Shown here: in pieces, positions 25,646-35,387 of the stretch | How positions within the stretch are numbered: the first letter of the stretch is position 1 | Layout: the number at the start of each line of letters is the position of its first letter | From: Streptococcus chenjunshii | GTDB lineage: Bacteria > Bacillota > Bacilli > Lactobacillales > Streptococcaceae | Assembly (NCBI RefSeq): GCF_003086355.1 | Contig: NZ_CP031733.1 | Span: forward strand, 496,001 to 560,000 | Length of the DNA: 64,000 nucleotides | Direction: 5' to 3' | The notes under the pieces: model-generated | Told to the model about the DNA's origin: nothing | What the model saw: only the letters and a program-made list of their open reading frames with translations | Database searches by the model: none | Position numbers and translations under genes: made by a program

Positions 25646-27388
25646 ATGTTAAAGACTGTTAAAAGCGTTTTAAAAGATCTTTACTGGTATAAAGACACTT
25701 ATATCCTGCGTGCTGCCGTTTTGCAGCTGTTTCTGACAACTATCGGGGCCTATTTGCTTTCCCTGCTTTTTAGAGTGATTTTGATTAACAGTGGACTCCC
25801 CGGCTTAACCGCTGATAATATTTTGACTTTTTTTTCTAATCCGCTGACCCTCATCTTGCTGCCGTTTTACCTTTTGCTGTTAGCGTTCCTTATCTATGTG
25901 GAATTTTCTGTACTAGCTGAGATCATTAAAGTAAAAGAAGGAAAACTAAGTTTGATTTTTTCTAGACTGAAAGAAAGGAGCTCTTATTTTTTCCGGATTC
26001 TCTCTGGTTGGAATTTTCTGGCTTTTCTGCTTTATCTGGTTTTATCTCTGCCAGTCTTAGGTTTTTTCTATTCGTCATTTCTATTGGAGAATCTCTACAT
26101 TCCTAAGTTTATTTCAGGGGAGCTCTTTAAAACAAGCAGCGGAACTTATCTGTATTATGCTGCTAATGCTGTGTTCATTTATCTTTATTTCCGTTTTATT
26201 TATACTCTGCCTTTGACTGTCACTGACAATCGGCAGGCTTTCATCCAAAATATGAAAAAAAGCTGGCAGTTGACTAAAATCAGCAAAATAAAAAATTTAG
26301 GCGGCTTAATTCTAGTTAATGCAACATTAACCAGCGGTTTGGTATTCCTGTTGCTTTTAGGACTTGGCGCAGCAGCAGTTATTGACCGCAGTCAAGGGAA
26401 TGTGCTGATTGAAACCTTATTTTTAACGCTTATCTGGGGGCTTATGTTTACAGGCAGCCTTTTTGTAAAATTAGGTTCACTTGCTTACCTTCTAAGTAGT
26501 TTAAAGCAGGATAAGCGAACTGAAGTCAGACCTTCCTTAAAAAAACGTCCCTTTTCACTTTTGCTTCTTATGTTTGCAATCGGCAGTCTGGCTTATTTTT
26601 ATAATAGCAGCCGTGTAGCAAAAGCCGATCCCCAGAAAATTCAAATCCTTGCCCATCGCGGCTATGTGAGTAAAGGAGTAGAAAACTCTCTAGAGGCCTT
26701 AAAAGCAGCCGCAGAATCTGGTTCTGACTATGTTGAAATGGATCTTATTATGAGTAAGGATAAAGAGTTCATTGTCAGCCATGATGACAATCTCAAGCGT
26801 CTGACCGGAAAAGATCTTGCTATCAGTGAATCTAAAGCATCTGATATTGTGGGTTTAAAAATAAAACAAAACGGCCTAAGCAGCCGCATGGTAAGCTTTG
26901 AAACCTATGTAGAGGAAGCTAAAAAGCTGGGGGTAAAGCTTTTGGTAGAGCTGAAGCCAAGCGGGAAAGAGCCTGCAGATTATGAAGAGCTGTTTCTTGC
27001 CCGCCTGCAGGAATTGGGAGTCAGTTGGGACTATAAAGTGATGTCTATGAATTTGGCGACTGTACAGCGCATCGAATCCCTAAATCCGGCTATTGAGACA
27101 GGCTATGTTATTCCCTTGCAAATCGGTCATTTCACTGTACGAAATATTGACTTTTATGCTTTAGAGGAATTTTCTTACCGGGAAAGTTTGGCTCGCTCTG
27201 CCAAAAAACAAGGAAAGGAACTGTATGTGTGGACCATCAACAGCGAAATTGAAGTTGAGCGCTACCTGCAGTCCAGTGTCACAGGAATTATTACCGATTA
27301 TCCTGAACTTGTAAAAGAAGAAAAAGCAGCTTTAGCTGAGGATAATTCTTATTTAGCATATTTCCTGCGGCTCTTGAACCTTGCATAG
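25646..27388 (+). CDS. Membrane-anchored glycerophosphodiester phosphodiesterase
   Basis: A 580-residue protein. The N-terminal half (about 1-325) is a multi-pass membrane region with roughly seven or eight hydrophobic helices, matching the GDPD membrane-domain family. The C-terminal half is the catalytic TIM barrel: AHRGYVSKGVENS, YVEMDLIMSKD and VSHDDNLKRLTG give the catalytic His pair and the metal-binding Glu/Asp residues, and VWTINSE and GIITDYPE close the barrel. Such proteins cleave glycerophosphodiesters or glycerol-phosphate polymers outside the membrane. ATG 25646 follows CAGAGGAG, with TGATAAAAT upstream as a probable -10. Confidence 0.92.
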   Translation: MLKTVKSVLKDLYWYKDTYILRAAVLQLFLTTIGAYLLSLLFRVILINSGLPGLTADNILTFFSNPLTLILLPFYLLLLAFLIYVEFSVLAEIIKVKEGKLSLIFSRLKERSSYFFRILSGWNFLAFLLYLVLSLPVLGFFYSSFLLENLYIPKFISGELFKTSSGTYLYYAANAVFIYLYFRFIYTLPLTVTDNRQAFIQNMKKSWQLTKISKIKNLGGLILVNATLTSGLVFLLLLGLGAAAVIDRSQGNVLIETLFLTLIWGLMFTGSLFVKLGSLAYLLSSLKQDKRTEVRPSLKKRPFSLLLLMFAIGSLAYFYNSSRVAKADPQKIQILAHRGYVSKGVENSLEALKAAAESGSDYVEMDLIMSKDKEFIVSHDDNLKRLTGKDLAISESKASDIVGLKIKQNGLSSRMVSFETYVEEAKKLGVKLLVELKPSGKEPADYEELFLARLQELGVSWDYKVMSMNLATVQRIESLNPAIETGYVIPLQIGHFTVRNIDFYALEEFSYRESLARSAKKQGKELYVWTINSEIEVERYLQSSVTGIITDYPELVKEEKAALAEDNSYLAYFLRLLNLA

Positions 27389-27451
27389 CATGTTATAAAC
27401 TATTTTAAATTTTAAAAGAACTGGGCTATAATTTATCGTGAGGTAAAAAGC

Positions 27452-28666
27452 ATGAAAATATTTGAAAAATCATCTAAATTAGAACATGTCGCTTATGATA
27501 TTCGCGGGCCGGTCTTAGACGAGGCTAACCGGATGCTGGCTAATGGTGAGAAAATTCTGCGCCTTAATACCGGCAATCCGGCAGAATTTGGTTTTACTGC
27601 ACCGGATGAAGTCATTCGTGACCTCATTTTAAATGCCCGCAACAGCGAAGGCTATTCAGACAGTAAAGGGATTTTCTCAGCCCGCAAAGCTATCATGCAG
27701 TATTGTCAGATTAAGGGATTTCCAAAAGTAGATGTCGATGATATTTATATTGGGAACGGTGTCTCCGAATTGATTACTATGAGTATGCAGGGGCTGCTTG
27801 ATGATGGTGATGAAGTACTCATTCCCATGCCGGACTATCCGCTTTGGACCGCTGCTGTCAGCCTTGCAGGCGGACACGCTGTTCATTACATCTGTGATGA
27901 GAGGGCAGAATGGTATCCTGACATTGCTGATATTAAGGCAAAAATAAGCTCTAATACCAAGGCTATCGTGGTTATCAATCCTAATAATCCTACAGGTTCT
28001 CTCTATCCCAAAGATATTTTAGAAGAAATCGTTGAAATAGCCAGACAAAATGATCTGCTGATTTTTGCCGATGAAATCTATGACCGTCTGGTCATGGATG
28101 GTTTGCAGCACACAGCTATTGCCAGCTTGGCGCCGGATGTGTTCTGTGTTTCCATGAACGGTCTGTCCAAGTCTCACCGCATTGCGGGTTTTCGAGTAGG
28201 CTGGATGGTGCTGTCCGGCCCCAAAAAACATGTCAGAGACTATATTGAAGGTCTGAATATGTTAGCCAACATGCGGCTGTGTTCCAATGTTTTGTCACAG
28301 CAGGTTGTGCAGACTTCATTGGGAGGCCACCAGTCGGTTGATGAACTCTTATTGCCGGGCGGCCGGATTTATGAACAGCGGAATTTTATTTATAAGGCCA
28401 TTAATGAGATTCCCGGACTATCAGCTGTGAAGCCGTCGGCCGGACTTTATATTTTTCCGAAAATCGACCAAAATATGTACCGTATTGATGACGATGAACA
28501 ATTTGTTCTGCGCCTGCTGCAAAAAGAAAAAGTCATGCTTGTGCATGGCCGCGGTTTTAATTGGAAAAATCCCGATCACTTTCGGATTGTCTACCTGCCG
28601 AGAGTAGAAGAACTAGCAGCCGTTCAGGAAAAAATCACACGGGTCCTGCACCACTATCGCCGGTAA
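27452..28666 (+). CDS. alaT: AlaT-like PLP-dependent aminotransferase
   Basis: A 404-residue class I aminotransferase. Visible are NTGNPAEFGF at the substrate-binding N-terminus, NPNNPTGSLYP, the ADEIYDRLV segment with the PLP-contacting Asp/Tyr, and SMNGLSKSHRIAGFRVGW with the PLP Lys. It matches the AlaT/YugH-type enzymes that exchange amino groups between alanine or aspartate and 2-oxo acids. ATG 27452 follows GTGAGGTAAAA. It precedes codY, as in other streptococci. An inverted repeat block begins 5 bp after its stop. Confidence 0.9.
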   Translation: MKIFEKSSKLEHVAYDIRGPVLDEANRMLANGEKILRLNTGNPAEFGFTAPDEVIRDLILNARNSEGYSDSKGIFSARKAIMQYCQIKGFPKVDVDDIYIGNGVSELITMSMQGLLDDGDEVLIPMPDYPLWTAAVSLAGGHAVHYICDERAEWYPDIADIKAKISSNTKAIVVINPNNPTGSLYPKDILEEIVEIARQNDLLIFADEIYDRLVMDGLQHTAIASLAPDVFCVSMNGLSKSHRIAGFRVGWMVLSGPKKHVRDYIEGLNMLANMRLCSNVLSQQVVQTSLGGHQSVDELLLPGGRIYEQRNFIYKAINEIPGLSAVKPSAGLYIFPKIDQNMYRIDDDEQFVLRLLQKEKVMLVHGRGFNWKNPDHFRIVYLPRVEELAAVQEKITRVLHHYRR

Positions 28667-28671
28667 CACCA

Positions 28672-28880
28672 AGATACAAAGCCCGTAAAGAAATCCGTAT
28701 GAAAAGACGGTAAGCCAGAAATCTATGATTTCGTCGGCGCACCTCTGTCAGGATGACTAGAAGGGTGCGGTCGGCTGCTAAGACGACAAAACCTTCAGTC
28801 AGCTACGGCTGACGGTAAGCCAGAAATCTATGATTTCGTCGGCGCACCTCTGCTAGGATGGCTAGAAGGGTGCGGTCTTG
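28672..28880 (-). repeat. Inverted repeat block after alaT (A end plus two B modules)
   Basis: On the minus strand this block reads B, B, then the A right end GGGCTTTGTATCTTGGTG, which terminates five bases from the alaT stop codon. The two B copies (from about 28704 and 28810 on the + strand) are about 106 bp apart. This is the only one of nine blocks not pointing at a start codon: it points into the 3' end of alaT. It contains no complete A hairpin. Confidence 0.88.
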
Positions 28881-29007
28881 ATTAGAATTCTAGTTTAAAT
28901 TCTGTTTTCATTAGATTTCTTTAGTGAAATCTCATATTTTTATTTGAGCAGGGATTGCATAACGTCAGGGAAGGTGACGCTTACAAAAAATTGTCGCAAT
29001 TGCCGGT

Positions 29008-29022
29008 AATTTTCAGACAATT
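29008..29022. promoter_or_regulatory. CodY box in codY promoter
   Basis: AATTTTCAGACAATT matches the CodY consensus AATTTTCWGAAAATT at 14 of 15 positions. It ends 25 bp before the -10 at 29048, so it covers the -35 region, as expected for autorepression by branched-chain amino acid-loaded CodY. Confidence 0.8.
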
Positions 29023-29044
29023 GTTTGCAATTTATATAGGCCTT

Positions 29045-29053
29045 TGTTATAAT
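29045..29053 (+). promoter_or_regulatory. codY promoter, extended -10
   Basis: TGTTATAAT: TG-T plus TATAAT at 29048-29053, 31 bp before the codY start. The same extended -10 precedes nadD at 39628. Confidence 0.7.
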
Positions 29054-29084
29054 GAAACTGTAAAACAATAAAAGGATTAGGGAA

Positions 29085-29867
29085 ATGGCTAATTTATTAC
29101 AAAAAACAAGGAAAATCACTTCGATTTTGCAGCGTTCGGTAGACAGTCTGGAAACTGATTTGCCTTATAACACGATGGCTGCTCAGCTGGCCGATATTAT
29201 TGACTGCAATGCCTGTATTATGAATGGCGGCGGCACGCTTTTAGGCTATGCGATGAAGTATAAGACGAATACTGACCGGGTTGAAGAATTCTTTGCTGCT
29301 AAACAGCTGCCGGAAGACTATGTCAAAGCGGCAAGCCGTGTTTATGATACAGAAGCTAATCTGCCTATTGACAGTGACCTGACAATTTTTCCTGTGGAAT
29401 CAAAGGATATCTATCCTGACGGGCTGACTACGATTGCCCCTATTTACGGCGGCGGTATGAGGCTGGGTTCTCTGGTTATTTGGCGGAATGATAAAGAATT
29501 TGATGAAGATGATTTGATTCTGGTTGAAATTGCTTCAACGGTAGTAGGCATTCAGTTATTGAATCTGCAGACAGAAAATCTGGAAGAAACCATTCGCAGG
29601 CAGACAGCTGTTAATATGGCGATTAACACACTTTCGTATTCCGAGATGAAGGCAGTAGCTGCTATTCTCGGTGAATTGGAGGGCAATGAAGGCCGATTGA
29701 CAGCATCAGTTATCGCCGATCGAATCGGTATCACACGCTCGGTGATTGTCAATGCTCTGCGCAAGCTGGAAAGTGCCGGTATCATTGAAAGCCGCTCACT
29801 GGGAATGAAGGGAACCTATCTTAAGGTAATTAATGAAGGTATTTTTGATAAGTTAAAGGATTTTTAA
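29085..29867 (+). CDS. codY: GTP-sensing global repressor CodY
   Basis: A 260-residue CodY, full length. The N-terminal GAF-type effector domain (about 1-155) binds branched-chain amino acids; the C-terminal winged helix (about 195-255) includes [20 protein letters not shown] and [19 protein letters not shown], the highly conserved CodY DNA-reading helix. It represses amino-acid uptake, biosynthesis and peptidase genes in rich conditions. ATG 29085 follows AGGATTAGGG. pncA begins directly after its stop, so they form one transcript. A CodY box covers its own promoter. Confidence 0.98.
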   Translation: MANLLQKTRKITSILQRSVDSLETDLPYNTMAAQLADIIDCNACIMNGGGTLLGYAMKYKTNTDRVEEFFAAKQLPEDYVKAASRVYDTEANLPIDSDLTIFPVESKDIYPDGLTTIAPIYGGGMRLGSLVIWRNDKEFDEDDLILVEIASTVVGIQLLNLQTENLEETIRRQTAVNMAINTLSYSEMKAVAAILGELEGNEGRLTASVIADRIGITRSVIVNALRKLESAGIIESRSLGMKGTYLKVINEGIFDKLKDF

Positions 29868-30416
29868 ATGACCAAAGCTTTAATCTCTATTGACTACACT
29901 TATGATTTTGTTGCTGATGATGGCAAACTGACTGCCGGAAAACCGGCCCAGACTATTGAAAAAGCTATCGCTGCTGAAACACAGCAGGCTTATGAAGCAG
30001 GAGACTATATCTTTTTTGCTATTGACGGTCATGATGAAGGAGATGCATTTCACCCTGAAAGCCGCCTCTTTCCGCCGCATAACATCAATGGTACTGCCGG
30101 GCGTGCTTTATACGGACGGTTAGGCCAGGTTTATGAGCAGATAAAGCAGGATACGAAGGTCTTTTGGCTGGATAAAAGGCATTATTCAGCCTTTGCCGGA
30201 ACGGATCTTGACATTCGTTTGCGTGAACGCCATGTGACTGAGCTGGTTTTAACGGGCGTGCTGACAGATATCTGCGTCTTACATACAGCTATTGACGCCT
30301 ATAATCTGGGCTACAGCCTTGAAATACCAAAAGACTGTGTAGCCAGTCTGACACCGGAAAATAATCAATGGGCGCTTAATCACTTGCAAAATGTTTTAGG
30401 GGCGGTCATTAAATAA
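29868..30416 (+). CDS. pncA: Nicotinamidase
   Basis: A 182-residue isochorismatase-fold amidase that converts nicotinamide to nicotinate for NAD salvage. The catalytic triad is visible: Asp9 in LISIDYTYDF, Lys in FWLDKRHYSAFAGTDLD, and Cys in VLTGVLTDICVLHTAID. DGHDEGDAFHPES provides the metal-binding Asp/His residues. ATG 29868 immediately follows the codY stop, suggesting co-expression. Length is normal. Confidence 0.95.
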   Translation: MTKALISIDYTYDFVADDGKLTAGKPAQTIEKAIAAETQQAYEAGDYIFFAIDGHDEGDAFHPESRLFPPHNINGTAGRALYGRLGQVYEQIKQDTKVFWLDKRHYSAFAGTDLDIRLRERHVTELVLTGVLTDICVLHTAIDAYNLGYSLEIPKDCVASLTPENNQWALNHLQNVLGAVIK

Positions 30417-30435
30417 GAATTCAGCTGATAAAAAG

Positions 30436-30485
30436 GCGGAATAAAATCGGTTTTTTATGTTTACCGATTTTGTTCCGCTCTTTTT
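30436..30485 (+). terminator. Terminator of codY-pncA
   Basis: A long stem with arms GCGGAATAAAATCGG and CCGATTTTGTTCCGC (30436-30478), followed by TCTTTTT. With its A-rich upstream flank it may act in both directions, also ending the convergent TraX-like gene. Confidence 0.92.
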
Positions 30486-30488
30486 AAT

Positions 30489-31283
30489 TTATCCGGAAAA
30501 ATGTATGAAATAGGCCAGCAGATGCAGCAGCCAGAACTGCAGGGGATAAAAAATATAGAAAATCCATTTATGAATCGGTTTTTTACTCCCCTTTTGACCA
30601 TTATATAAAAAGATAATTGGCAAAAAGAGAAAGGTCAGGCTGTCGCTGTTGTAGCAAAAATGAGCAAACCAAGCAGCAAAAGACGGTGCCTGACTGATAT
30701 TAAAATCAGGACCCATTAAAGCAAGGAGTAAGAGATTCCACAACAAAAAAACAAGCACTTGTTTCTGCCGATTGCCATAAAAGGCCCAAAAAATCAGCAT
30801 TGTAAAGAGAATTTGAATACCGCCTTCAACACCAAAACTGTAGCTTCTGATTACGATTGGCAGAACCGAAAAAATTAAGCCGCTAATAAACAGGAGCAGC
30901 CCTGCCAAATAAAACAGCAATCGATAGGCTGATTTGGTTTTGCCTGTTTCAAAGAGAAAAATGACACTGTAACCTAAAGCCAGTGTTAAGAAGATATTAT
31001 CTGTGATTTGGTATGCAGGCCCTAACAGAAGATAGGACAGGAAATTTCCCAGCTGCATGAGGCCTGCGGCCAGCCAAAGCCGTTTTAAATGTTTTTTTCG
31101 GCTGCTGCTGTGAAAGAAGCCTTCAACGGTAAAAAAAGCAAACAGAGGAGCGACAAAGCGGGTGATCAGGTGTATCCAAGCAGGGAAGATACCTGGGAAA
31201 CTAAAGAATAACGAATCCAGAAACATAAAGACAAGTGCCAAATATTTCAGCTGGTTGGTGTTGAAAAGAATACGCTTTTCCAT
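30489..31283 (-). CDS. TraX-like integral membrane protein
   Basis: A 264-residue minus-strand polytopic membrane protein with about seven or eight hydrophobic helices. The opening NTNQLKYLALVFMFLDSLFF and the HLITRFVAPLFAFFTVEGFFHSS segment are characteristic of the TraX family, named for the F-plasmid pilin N-acetylase but common in Firmicutes chromosomes, where the substrate is usually unknown; acyl transfer to a surface molecule is the usual suggestion. The start at 31283 follows AAGGAGGG on that strand. Confidence 0.82.
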   Translation of the reverse strand: MEKRILFNTNQLKYLALVFMFLDSLFFSFPGIFPAWIHLITRFVAPLFAFFTVEGFFHSSSRKKHLKRLWLAAGLMQLGNFLSYLLLGPAYQITDNIFLTLALGYSVIFLFETGKTKSAYRLLFYLAGLLLFISGLIFSVLPIVIRSYSFGVEGGIQILFTMLIFWAFYGNRQKQVLVFLLWNLLLLALMGPDFNISQAPSFAAWFAHFCYNSDSLTFLFLPIIFLYNGQKGSKKPIHKWIFYIFYPLQFWLLHLLAYFIHFSG

Positions 31284-31330
31284 GGTCAGACCCTCCTTAA
31301 TTTTAGTTTAACAAAGAAAAGAAAAAGTAA

Positions 31331-31348
31331 CCTTACAGTCCTGTAAGG
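31331..31348. promoter_or_regulatory. 18-bp perfect palindrome between TraX gene and gatC
   Basis: CCTTACAGTCCTGTAAGG lies in the divergent region, 48 bp from the TraX-like start and 25 bp before a TATAAT (31373-31378) facing gatC. It has no T-run, so an operator is more likely than a terminator. I do not recognise the regulator. Confidence 0.5.
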
Positions 31349-31372
31349 TTATGCTTAAAGCTGATTTTATGA

Positions 31373-31378
31373 TATAAT
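31373..31378 (+). promoter_or_regulatory. gatCAB promoter -10
   Basis: TATAAT lies 114 bp before the gatC start, within TATGATATAAT; the -35 is weak. The leader between them contains no clear hairpin. Confidence 0.55.
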
Positions 31379-31492
31379 TTCTTAGGACTATGTAAAAGAA
31401 GGGTGAAGTGTAAAATGGTGAAAAACAGCCAGTCATAAAATGTCTGGGTTTTAACTGCTTTAAAAGTCTTTACTGTCTTGAAGGAGAAAGCA

Positions 31493-31795
31493 ATGAAAAT
31501 TTCTGAAGAAGATGTTCGGCATGTTGCCAGCCTGTCAAAGCTGTCGTTTTCTGAAGCAGAGACAGCAGAATTTGCGACAACTCTGACAAAGATTGTTGAT
31601 ATGGTCGAGCTGCTGAACGAAGTGGATACGACAGGTGTTCCGGTTACAGCAACGATGGCAGAACGGCAGACAGTCGTGCGTGATGATGTTGCTGCTGCAG
31701 GCGATGACCGTGATGAATTATTTAAAAATGTACCGCAGGCTGAAAATTATTACATTAAAGTGCCGGCTATTCTGGAAGACGGAGGAGATGCATAA
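31493..31795 (+). CDS. gatC: Asp/Glu-tRNA amidotransferase subunit C
   Basis: A 100-residue GatC. ATG 31493 is chosen for its AAGGAGAAAG site; a frame starting 15 bases earlier is not needed. [19 protein letters not shown] and [13 protein letters not shown] are family signatures. GatC scaffolds the GatCAB complex, which amidates Glu-tRNA(Gln) (and Asp-tRNA(Asn)) in organisms lacking GlnRS. Its stop overlaps the gatA start by one base. Confidence 0.95.
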   Translation: MKISEEDVRHVASLSKLSFSEAETAEFATTLTKIVDMVELLNEVDTTGVPVTATMAERQTVVRDDVAAAGDDRDELFKNVPQAENYYIKVPAILEDGGDA

Positions 31796-33261
31796 TGTCT
31801 TTAAATCATAAAACGGTTGACGAGCTGCATCGGCTCCTCGTCAAAAAAGAAATATCAGCAACGGAGTTGACTAAAGCTGCACTCAAAGATATCAAAGAGC
31901 GTGAAGAAGCAGTCGGCTCATTTATTACGGTTTCTGAGGAAGCTGCACTAGCTCAGGCTCAGATTCTTGATGAAAAAGGGATTGATGCAGATAATGTGCT
32001 GGCTGGTATTCCAGTAGCAGTCAAAGATAATATCTCGACTAAGGGTATTTTAACAACAGCTGCGTCAAAAATGCTTTATAATTATGAGCCAATCTTTGAT
32101 GCTGCAGCCGTTGAGAAGCTTTATGCCAAGGATATGATTGTCATTGGAAAAACTAATATGGATGAATTTGCCATGGGGGGCTCCACTGAGACTTCTTATT
32201 ATAAAAAGACAAAGAATGCCTGGGACCAAACCAAAGTTCCGGGCGGTTCTTCGGGCGGTTCTGCCTCAGCTGTAGCCTCCGGTCAGGTGCGTTTGTCACT
32301 GGGTTCCGATACAGGCGGTTCTATTCGCCAGCCGGCTTCTTTCAACGGCATCGTTGGCTTGAAGCCGACCTACGGCCGTGTTTCACGTTTTGGTCTGATT
32401 GCTTTTGGCAGTTCACTCGACCAGATCGGTCCGCTGTCGCAGACAGTCAGAGAAAATGCTCAGCTCCTCAATGTGATAGCCGGTCATGATGTCAGAGATT
32501 CGACTTCATCTGCACAGCCAGCCGGAGATTTTACGGCTAAAATTGGTCAGGATATCAAGGGGATGAGAATCGCCCTGCCTAAAGAATACCTCGGTCAAGG
32601 CATTGATCCGGAAGTGAAAGAAACGGTTCTTGCTGCTGCTAAACAGTTTGAAAAATTGGGGGCGGCAGTTGAAGAAGTCAGTCTGCCGCACAGCAAATAC
32701 GGGGTGGCTGTTTACTATATTATCGCTTCTTCGGAAGCTTCTTCGAATTTACAGCGTTTTGACGGCATTCGCTATGGCTACCGTACGGAAAACTTCAGCA
32801 ATCTGGATGATATCTATATCAACACACGCAGCGAAGGTTTCGGCGATGAAGTGAAACGCCGAATTATGCTGGGGACATTCAGCCTTTCTTCAGGTTATTA
32901 CGATGCCTATTTTAAAAAGGCCGGTCAGGTTCGCACGCTGATTATCGAGGACTTTGAAAATGTATTTGCTGACTATGATTTGATTTTAGGGCCGACTGCA
33001 CCGACTCCGGCCTTTGGTCTGGACACGCTTAATCATGATCCTGTTGCGATGTATTTGGCCGATATTCTGACGATTCCGGTAAATTTGGCAGGTCTGCCTG
33101 GGATTTCAATCCCTGCCGGCTTTGTTCAAGGTCTGCCGGTCGGTCTGCAGCTGATCGGTCCAAAATACAGCGAAGCGGCCATTTATCAAGCAGCTGGTGC
33201 TTTTGAAGCAGCAACTGATTATCATAAACAAAAACCACTTATTTTTGGAGGGGATGCCTAA
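31795..33261 (+). CDS. gatA: Asp/Glu-tRNA amidotransferase subunit A
   Basis: A 488-residue amidase-signature enzyme that releases ammonia from glutamine for GatB. The Ser-cisSer-Lys triad is visible: Lys in VAVKDNIS, and the two Ser residues in [14 protein letters not shown] and [16 protein letters not shown]. Length is normal. It overlaps gatC and gatB by one base each (TAATG), so the three subunits are translationally coupled. Confidence 0.98.
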   Translation: MSLNHKTVDELHRLLVKKEISATELTKAALKDIKEREEAVGSFITVSEEAALAQAQILDEKGIDADNVLAGIPVAVKDNISTKGILTTAASKMLYNYEPIFDAAAVEKLYAKDMIVIGKTNMDEFAMGGSTETSYYKKTKNAWDQTKVPGGSSGGSASAVASGQVRLSLGSDTGGSIRQPASFNGIVGLKPTYGRVSRFGLIAFGSSLDQIGPLSQTVRENAQLLNVIAGHDVRDSTSSAQPAGDFTAKIGQDIKGMRIALPKEYLGQGIDPEVKETVLAAAKQFEKLGAAVEEVSLPHSKYGVAVYYIIASSEASSNLQRFDGIRYGYRTENFSNLDDIYINTRSEGFGDEVKRRIMLGTFSLSSGYYDAYFKKAGQVRTLIIEDFENVFADYDLILGPTAPTPAFGLDTLNHDPVAMYLADILTIPVNLAGLPGISIPAGFVQGLPVGLQLIGPKYSEAAIYQAAGAFEAATDYHKQKPLIFGGDA

Positions 33262-34700
33262 TGAACTTTGAAACAATTATCGGACTTGAAGTTCACGTTG
33301 AGCTGAATACCAATTCCAAGATTTTCTCACCGACACCTGCTCATTTCGGACAAGAACAGAATGCCAATACCAATGTGATTGACTGGTCTTTTCCGGGTGT
33401 TTTGCCTGTCATGAATAAGGGCGTTATTGATGCGGGCATCAAGGCTGCACTGGCTCTTAATATGGCTATCCATCAAAATATGCACTTTGACCGTAAAAAT
33501 TATTTCTATCCCGATAATCCAAAAGCCTATCAAATTTCTCAATTTGATGAACCTATCGGCTATGATGGCTGGATTGAGATTGAGCTTGAAGACGGATCGA
33601 GCAAAAAAATCCGCATTGAACGCGCGCATTTGGAAGAAGATGCAGGGAAAAATACTCATGGCACAGATGGCTATTCTTACGTTGATCTCAACCGTCAGGG
33701 AGTGCCGCTGATTGAAATTGTCTCGGAAGCAGATATGCGCTCTCCTGAAGAGGCTTATGCCTATCTGACAGCCCTTAAAGAACTTATTCAGTACACCGGT
33801 ATTTCTGATGTTAAGATGGAAGAAGGTTCTATGCGTGTAGATGCCAACATTTCCCTCCGTCCTTACGGTCAAGAAGAATTTGGGACAAAAACCGAGCTGA
33901 AAAACTTGAATTCCTTCAGCAATGTCCGCAAAGGCTTAGAATTTGAAGCAGAACGCCAGGCTAAGATCCTGCGCTCCGGCGGACAAATTCGGCAGGAGAC
34001 CCGCCGGTATGATGAAGCCAATAAGGCAACAGTACTTATGCGTGTTAAGGAAGGATCGGCGGATTACCGCTATTTCCCAGAGCCGGATCTGCCGCTGTTT
34101 GAAATTTCTGATAGCTGGATTGCAAAAATGCGTGACAGTCTTCCTGAATTTCCAAAAGAACGCCGTGCCCGCTATGTAACTGAATTAGGCCTAAGTGCTT
34201 ATGATGCTGGGCAATTAACCGCGACTAAGGGGATATCTGATTTCTTTGAAAAAGCTGTCGTTCTGGGCGGCGATGCTAAATTAGTGTCTAACTGGCTGCA
34301 AGGTGAAGTGGCACAATTCCTGAACAGTGAAAACAAAACGCTTGAACAAATCCAGCTGACACCAGAAAACTTAGTTGAAATGCTGACGCTTATCCAAGAT
34401 GCTACCATTTCATCAAAGATTGCCAAGAAAGTCTTTACCCATTTGGCCAAAAATGGCGGTTCGGCGCGTGAATATGTTGAAAAAGCAGGCTTGGTTCAAA
34501 TCTCAGATCCGGCAGTACTGGTTCCCATAATTCATCAAGTGTTTGCAGATAATGAAGCAGCAGTAGCAGACTTTAAATCAGGCAAACGCAATGCTGACAA
34601 GGCCTTTACCGGCTTTTTGATGAAAGCGACTAAAGGCAAGGCTAATCCGCAGATTGCCCAAAAACTGCTTAAAGAGGAACTAGCCAAGCTGCTGGAGTAA
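33261..34700 (+). CDS. gatB: Asp/Glu-tRNA amidotransferase subunit B
   Basis: A 479-residue GatB, the kinase/amidotransferase subunit that activates and amidates the misacylated tRNA. Typical segments: [55 protein letters not shown] and, in the C-terminal YqeY-like tail, [26 protein letters not shown] precedes ATG 33261. It ends the operon; an AT-only hairpin follows at about 34712-34733. Confidence 0.98.
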   Translation: MNFETIIGLEVHVELNTNSKIFSPTPAHFGQEQNANTNVIDWSFPGVLPVMNKGVIDAGIKAALALNMAIHQNMHFDRKNYFYPDNPKAYQISQFDEPIGYDGWIEIELEDGSSKKIRIERAHLEEDAGKNTHGTDGYSYVDLNRQGVPLIEIVSEADMRSPEEAYAYLTALKELIQYTGISDVKMEEGSMRVDANISLRPYGQEEFGTKTELKNLNSFSNVRKGLEFEAERQAKILRSGGQIRQETRRYDEANKATVLMRVKEGSADYRYFPEPDLPLFEISDSWIAKMRDSLPEFPKERRARYVTELGLSAYDAGQLTATKGISDFFEKAVVLGGDAKLVSNWLQGEVAQFLNSENKTLEQIQLTPENLVEMLTLIQDATISSKIAKKVFTHLAKNGGSAREYVEKAGLVQISDPAVLVPIIHQVFADNEAAVADFKSGKRNADKAFTGFLMKATKGKANPQIAQKLLKEELAKLLE

Positions 34701-34771
34701 AATGTCATTTTAAATTTTTTCACAAAAAATTTGGGACAAACAGTTAGCATTCAGTTCGGAAATACATTTCT

Positions 34772-34909
34772 GCTGAGTTTGGCGCAGTGGTTGATTGGAA
34801 GCTCTTATCCCCTGATACAAAAGGGATAGCGGCCTCTCTAATCAACTGTGCGGAGCTGGGACGACAAAACCGAAATCATCATTTTATGGCAATTGACCGA
34901 TTTTTGTTC
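34772..34909 (+). repeat. Structured 138-bp dispersed repeat E, copy 2
   Basis: From GCTGAGTTTGGCGCAG to GATTTTTGTTCC, matching 17869-18006 in order and length. The pairing arms are preserved with changes: GTTGATTGG/CTAATCAAC and TTATCCC/GGGATAG in place of CTATCC/GGAATAG. It lies 72 bp after gatB. An open frame crossing it (34787-35146) shows no homology and is not called. Confidence 0.8.
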
Positions 34910-34980
34910 CTCTCTTTAGCAATTTGCTCGATATATGCTCTGAGCTGCGTGATTATGCTGCCTTTTCTTAGTGAGTATGA

Positions 34981-35012
34981 AAACCCGAGGGAAAATGTTT
35001 TCTCTCGGGTTT
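34981..35012. terminator. Long hairpin after gatB region
   Basis: AAACCCGAGGGAAAA and TTTTCTCTCGGGTTT pair around TG (34981-35012), one G-T pair. There is no T-run on the plus strand, so a terminator role is uncertain. The rest of 35013-35380 shows only a TATGTTACAATAAT promoter-like stretch near 35195 and a short T-run hairpin near 35300; I see no gene. Confidence 0.5.
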
Positions 35013-35387
35013 CCGCTTCAGAGAGCGATGAGCTGAATAAATCTGTGATAACTACTGAAGACAGTCAAAATTCAGCCGCTTTAAATGTTAACCCAATAAA
35101 CTCTGAAGCCATGTCAGTATTTGTCAGGGGACCAAACTTATTCTGAAAGGCTGGAGAAATAAGCTGATACGCCCTGCTTACTTCCCAAGACAAAAATATG
35201 TTACAATAATAAATGAGCTTTCAAGCAGGCAGCTGAAATAAGTTCAAGCTATTTCATTGCTTTACAGTCTACCTGTGCAAGCTCATCTGCTGAAAAAAGT
35301 ACAAGGCGACAAGCCTCTTTTTTTACGGCAGAATCTAAATTGAATTAAATAAAAAGGCTGTCTTGGCAGGGACCTTGCGAATTCCTA

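Noticed and set aside
34787..35146. 119-codon frame after gatB
   Set aside because: It crosses repeat E and the long hairpin at 34981, has no ribosome-binding site and no recognisable domain.
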